From NCBI RefSeq assembly GCF_947179165.1, contig NC_077237.1, positions 66,137,523-66,201,522 of the forward strand: a DNA stretch of 64,000 nucleotides. Direction: 5' to 3'. Shown piece by piece: positions 62,846 through 64,000 of this stretch; the first letter of the stretch is position 1, and every line of letters starts with the position of its first letter. The notes beneath the pieces are model-generated. The model saw only the letters and a list, made by a program, of their open reading frames with translations, was not told where the DNA came from and made no database searches. This stretch comes from Solanum dulcamara. Lineage: Eukaryota > Streptophyta > Magnoliopsida > Solanales > Solanaceae. The position numbers and the translations under genes are program-made.

Positions 62846-62921
62846 CTATGAATAAGACTCTAATTGACGGGCATGTTGGACTCCTTAAGATATCTTAAGC
62901 TTTGTACTCAGATACCAAGTT
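62846..62921 (-). mobile_element. Element F, leader with primer binding site
   Basis: Reading on the minus strand: LTR end, then TTGGTATCTGAGT (62906-62918, a Met-type primer site with drift), then GGAGTCCAACATGCC, which matches E's leader GGAGTCCAACATACC at 39909. This shows that F runs on the minus strand and that the LTR to the right is its 5' LTR. Its interior (gag-pol) is absent, with element C adjoining at 62845. Confidence 0.75.
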
Positions 62922-64000
62922 TGTACCGACCTAGAATAGGACCTAGTTGTGACACGACGATCGAAACTCCTAAGGACTCAAACAGAGCCTCTAGACATAT
63001 CCTTATCTCACCCTCAATATGAATATAACAAAAGTATTGAAATGAAACAAATCATAACTCGACCTCGATAGATGAGGACTCACCAAAACTTCACATGATG
63101 GGAACTCAACCAGCCACATATAGAGGGATTGTGATCCTCAACCTCTACATTATGACACAATGTAGGGAACAAATATGATTTAGTACATTTTGAATGTACT
63201 AAGTATGTGGGCATGTCATGCAATATGAATCATAGTATGCAATGATCAAATATTGTATATGATAAAAGAGGAGAAGTAAAGTCATGAGAAATCAATACTG
63301 ATCAAAGCATTAAAAGACATAGTTGGGATCATAAAAGAACATAAGGAAAGTGTACATATGTGGTATAGGAACCATAACCGATAATAAGACCATGCGAGCT
63401 ATAACATAGAATCCAGATGTCTCCCCAAATAACAAAAAAAAAGGAGAATCTACTTGACAAGGTAGACTTTACTCCTCTAGGCGGGTCTTGTACATATACT
63501 ATATGTGAATCCACTAGCTAGGCCAAAAGAACAAACTATAAGGTGGCACGTAGTTATGAGGCAAGAGACTTTATATGAGGACCACATAGGTCGAGCCCCC
63601 ACCTCAAGCCATCATTCGGTGCTAAGTCAAATCCCACAGAATACATAATATAGTAATCATACTTAACATATAGTCATAAACTTGTTCATAAGTTTCATAA
63701 TTCATAGAATAGCTCATTTTCATATCGTACTTGCAATGTGAGTAAAATACTTTCAACATCATAACATCATACTTGCATAATACACGTCATTAGGTTCCTA
63801 GGTCACTAATGAAGGATCCTAAGTCACCTTTTTCCATAACTTTCATGAAATTCATATCTTGATTATAATTTAAATCCGTAATCATGCTTCATATTTGAAT
63901 CTTACAGTAAAACTTGAATATTTAGACAATTTACTTTGAAAACCATGAAATAGGTATTAAAACATGCATGATCATACTTCTCTTACCAATCCGTACACAA
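62922..64000 (-). mobile_element. Element F, 5' LTR (runs off the window)
   Basis: Minus-strand LTR aligning with 33939-34381 plus 52712-53490. Compared with the 3' LTR it lacks about 170 bp at 62995-63000 (equivalent to roughly 34008-34165). The start of the LTR lies beyond the window. The two F LTRs differ at many positions, so F is old. Confidence 0.8.

Overview
The window looks like nuclear heterochromatin from a plant, most likely a Solanaceae species. Nearly every base can be assigned to transposable elements, chiefly Ty3/Gypsy LTR retrotransposons plus one L1-type LINE. No host gene, tRNA gene, rRNA gene or CRISPR array was recognised. The Solanaceae call is an inference from the general look of the chromovirus polyprotein and Athila-like sequences; it was not checked by search. 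Element letters A to J are local labels.

Layout. 1-1573 is the 3' part of a chromovirus-type LTR (J). 1574-20482 is a decayed Athila-like element (A) with a tRNA-Asp-type primer site, stop-ridden gag, protease, RT/RNase H and a C-terminal 'plant transposon' domain, but no integrase. A is split by a LINE on the minus strand (3307-10276, 12-bp target duplication) and by a minus-strand solo LTR (11780-14232, duplication GGTGA). 20483-24196 is the 3' end of another Gypsy element (H: integrase remnant plus LTR). 24439-33938 is a decayed chromovirus (G) with gag, pol and chromodomain remnants, holding a foreign minus-strand LTR-like insert (25366-27615).

33939-64000 is a set of nested insertions. 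Minus-strand chromovirus F (33939-34381, 52712-53564, 62846-64000) hosts minus-strand element D (34382-52711, duplication GTATG). D in turn hosts the young plus-strand chromovirus E (37563-47158, duplication ACCCC). A plus-strand relative of D, element C (53565-62845), lies between the two LTRs of F. C and D have very long LTRs (about 3.7 kb reconstructed for D) around a short interior that encodes only gag remnants, so they are non-autonomous.

E is the best preserved element. It has two 2308-bp LTRs differing at about six positions by eye, a Met-initiator primer site, intact gag, and an intact protease-RT-RNase H-integrase-chromodomain frame. Gag and pol share a frame and are separated by one TAA. 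The LINE has an intact 1284-aa ORF1 whose stop overlaps the ORF2 start as TGATG. Its ORF2, however, is a chimera: a truncated endonuclease runs in frame into a 510-bp tandem repeat, and no reverse transcriptase is present.

The least explained signals are these. (1) Branch-point and 3' splice-site signals lie directly upstream of the gag ATG in E and G, with weaker versions in C and A, and E has a donor inside its LTR; splicing there would remove the primer site. (2) A 7-bp inverted repeat with a 5-nt loop sits at the LTR tip in several copies. (3) Clusters of short palindromic CG-containing motifs occur inside LTRs, each family with its own motif. (4) The chimeric LINE.
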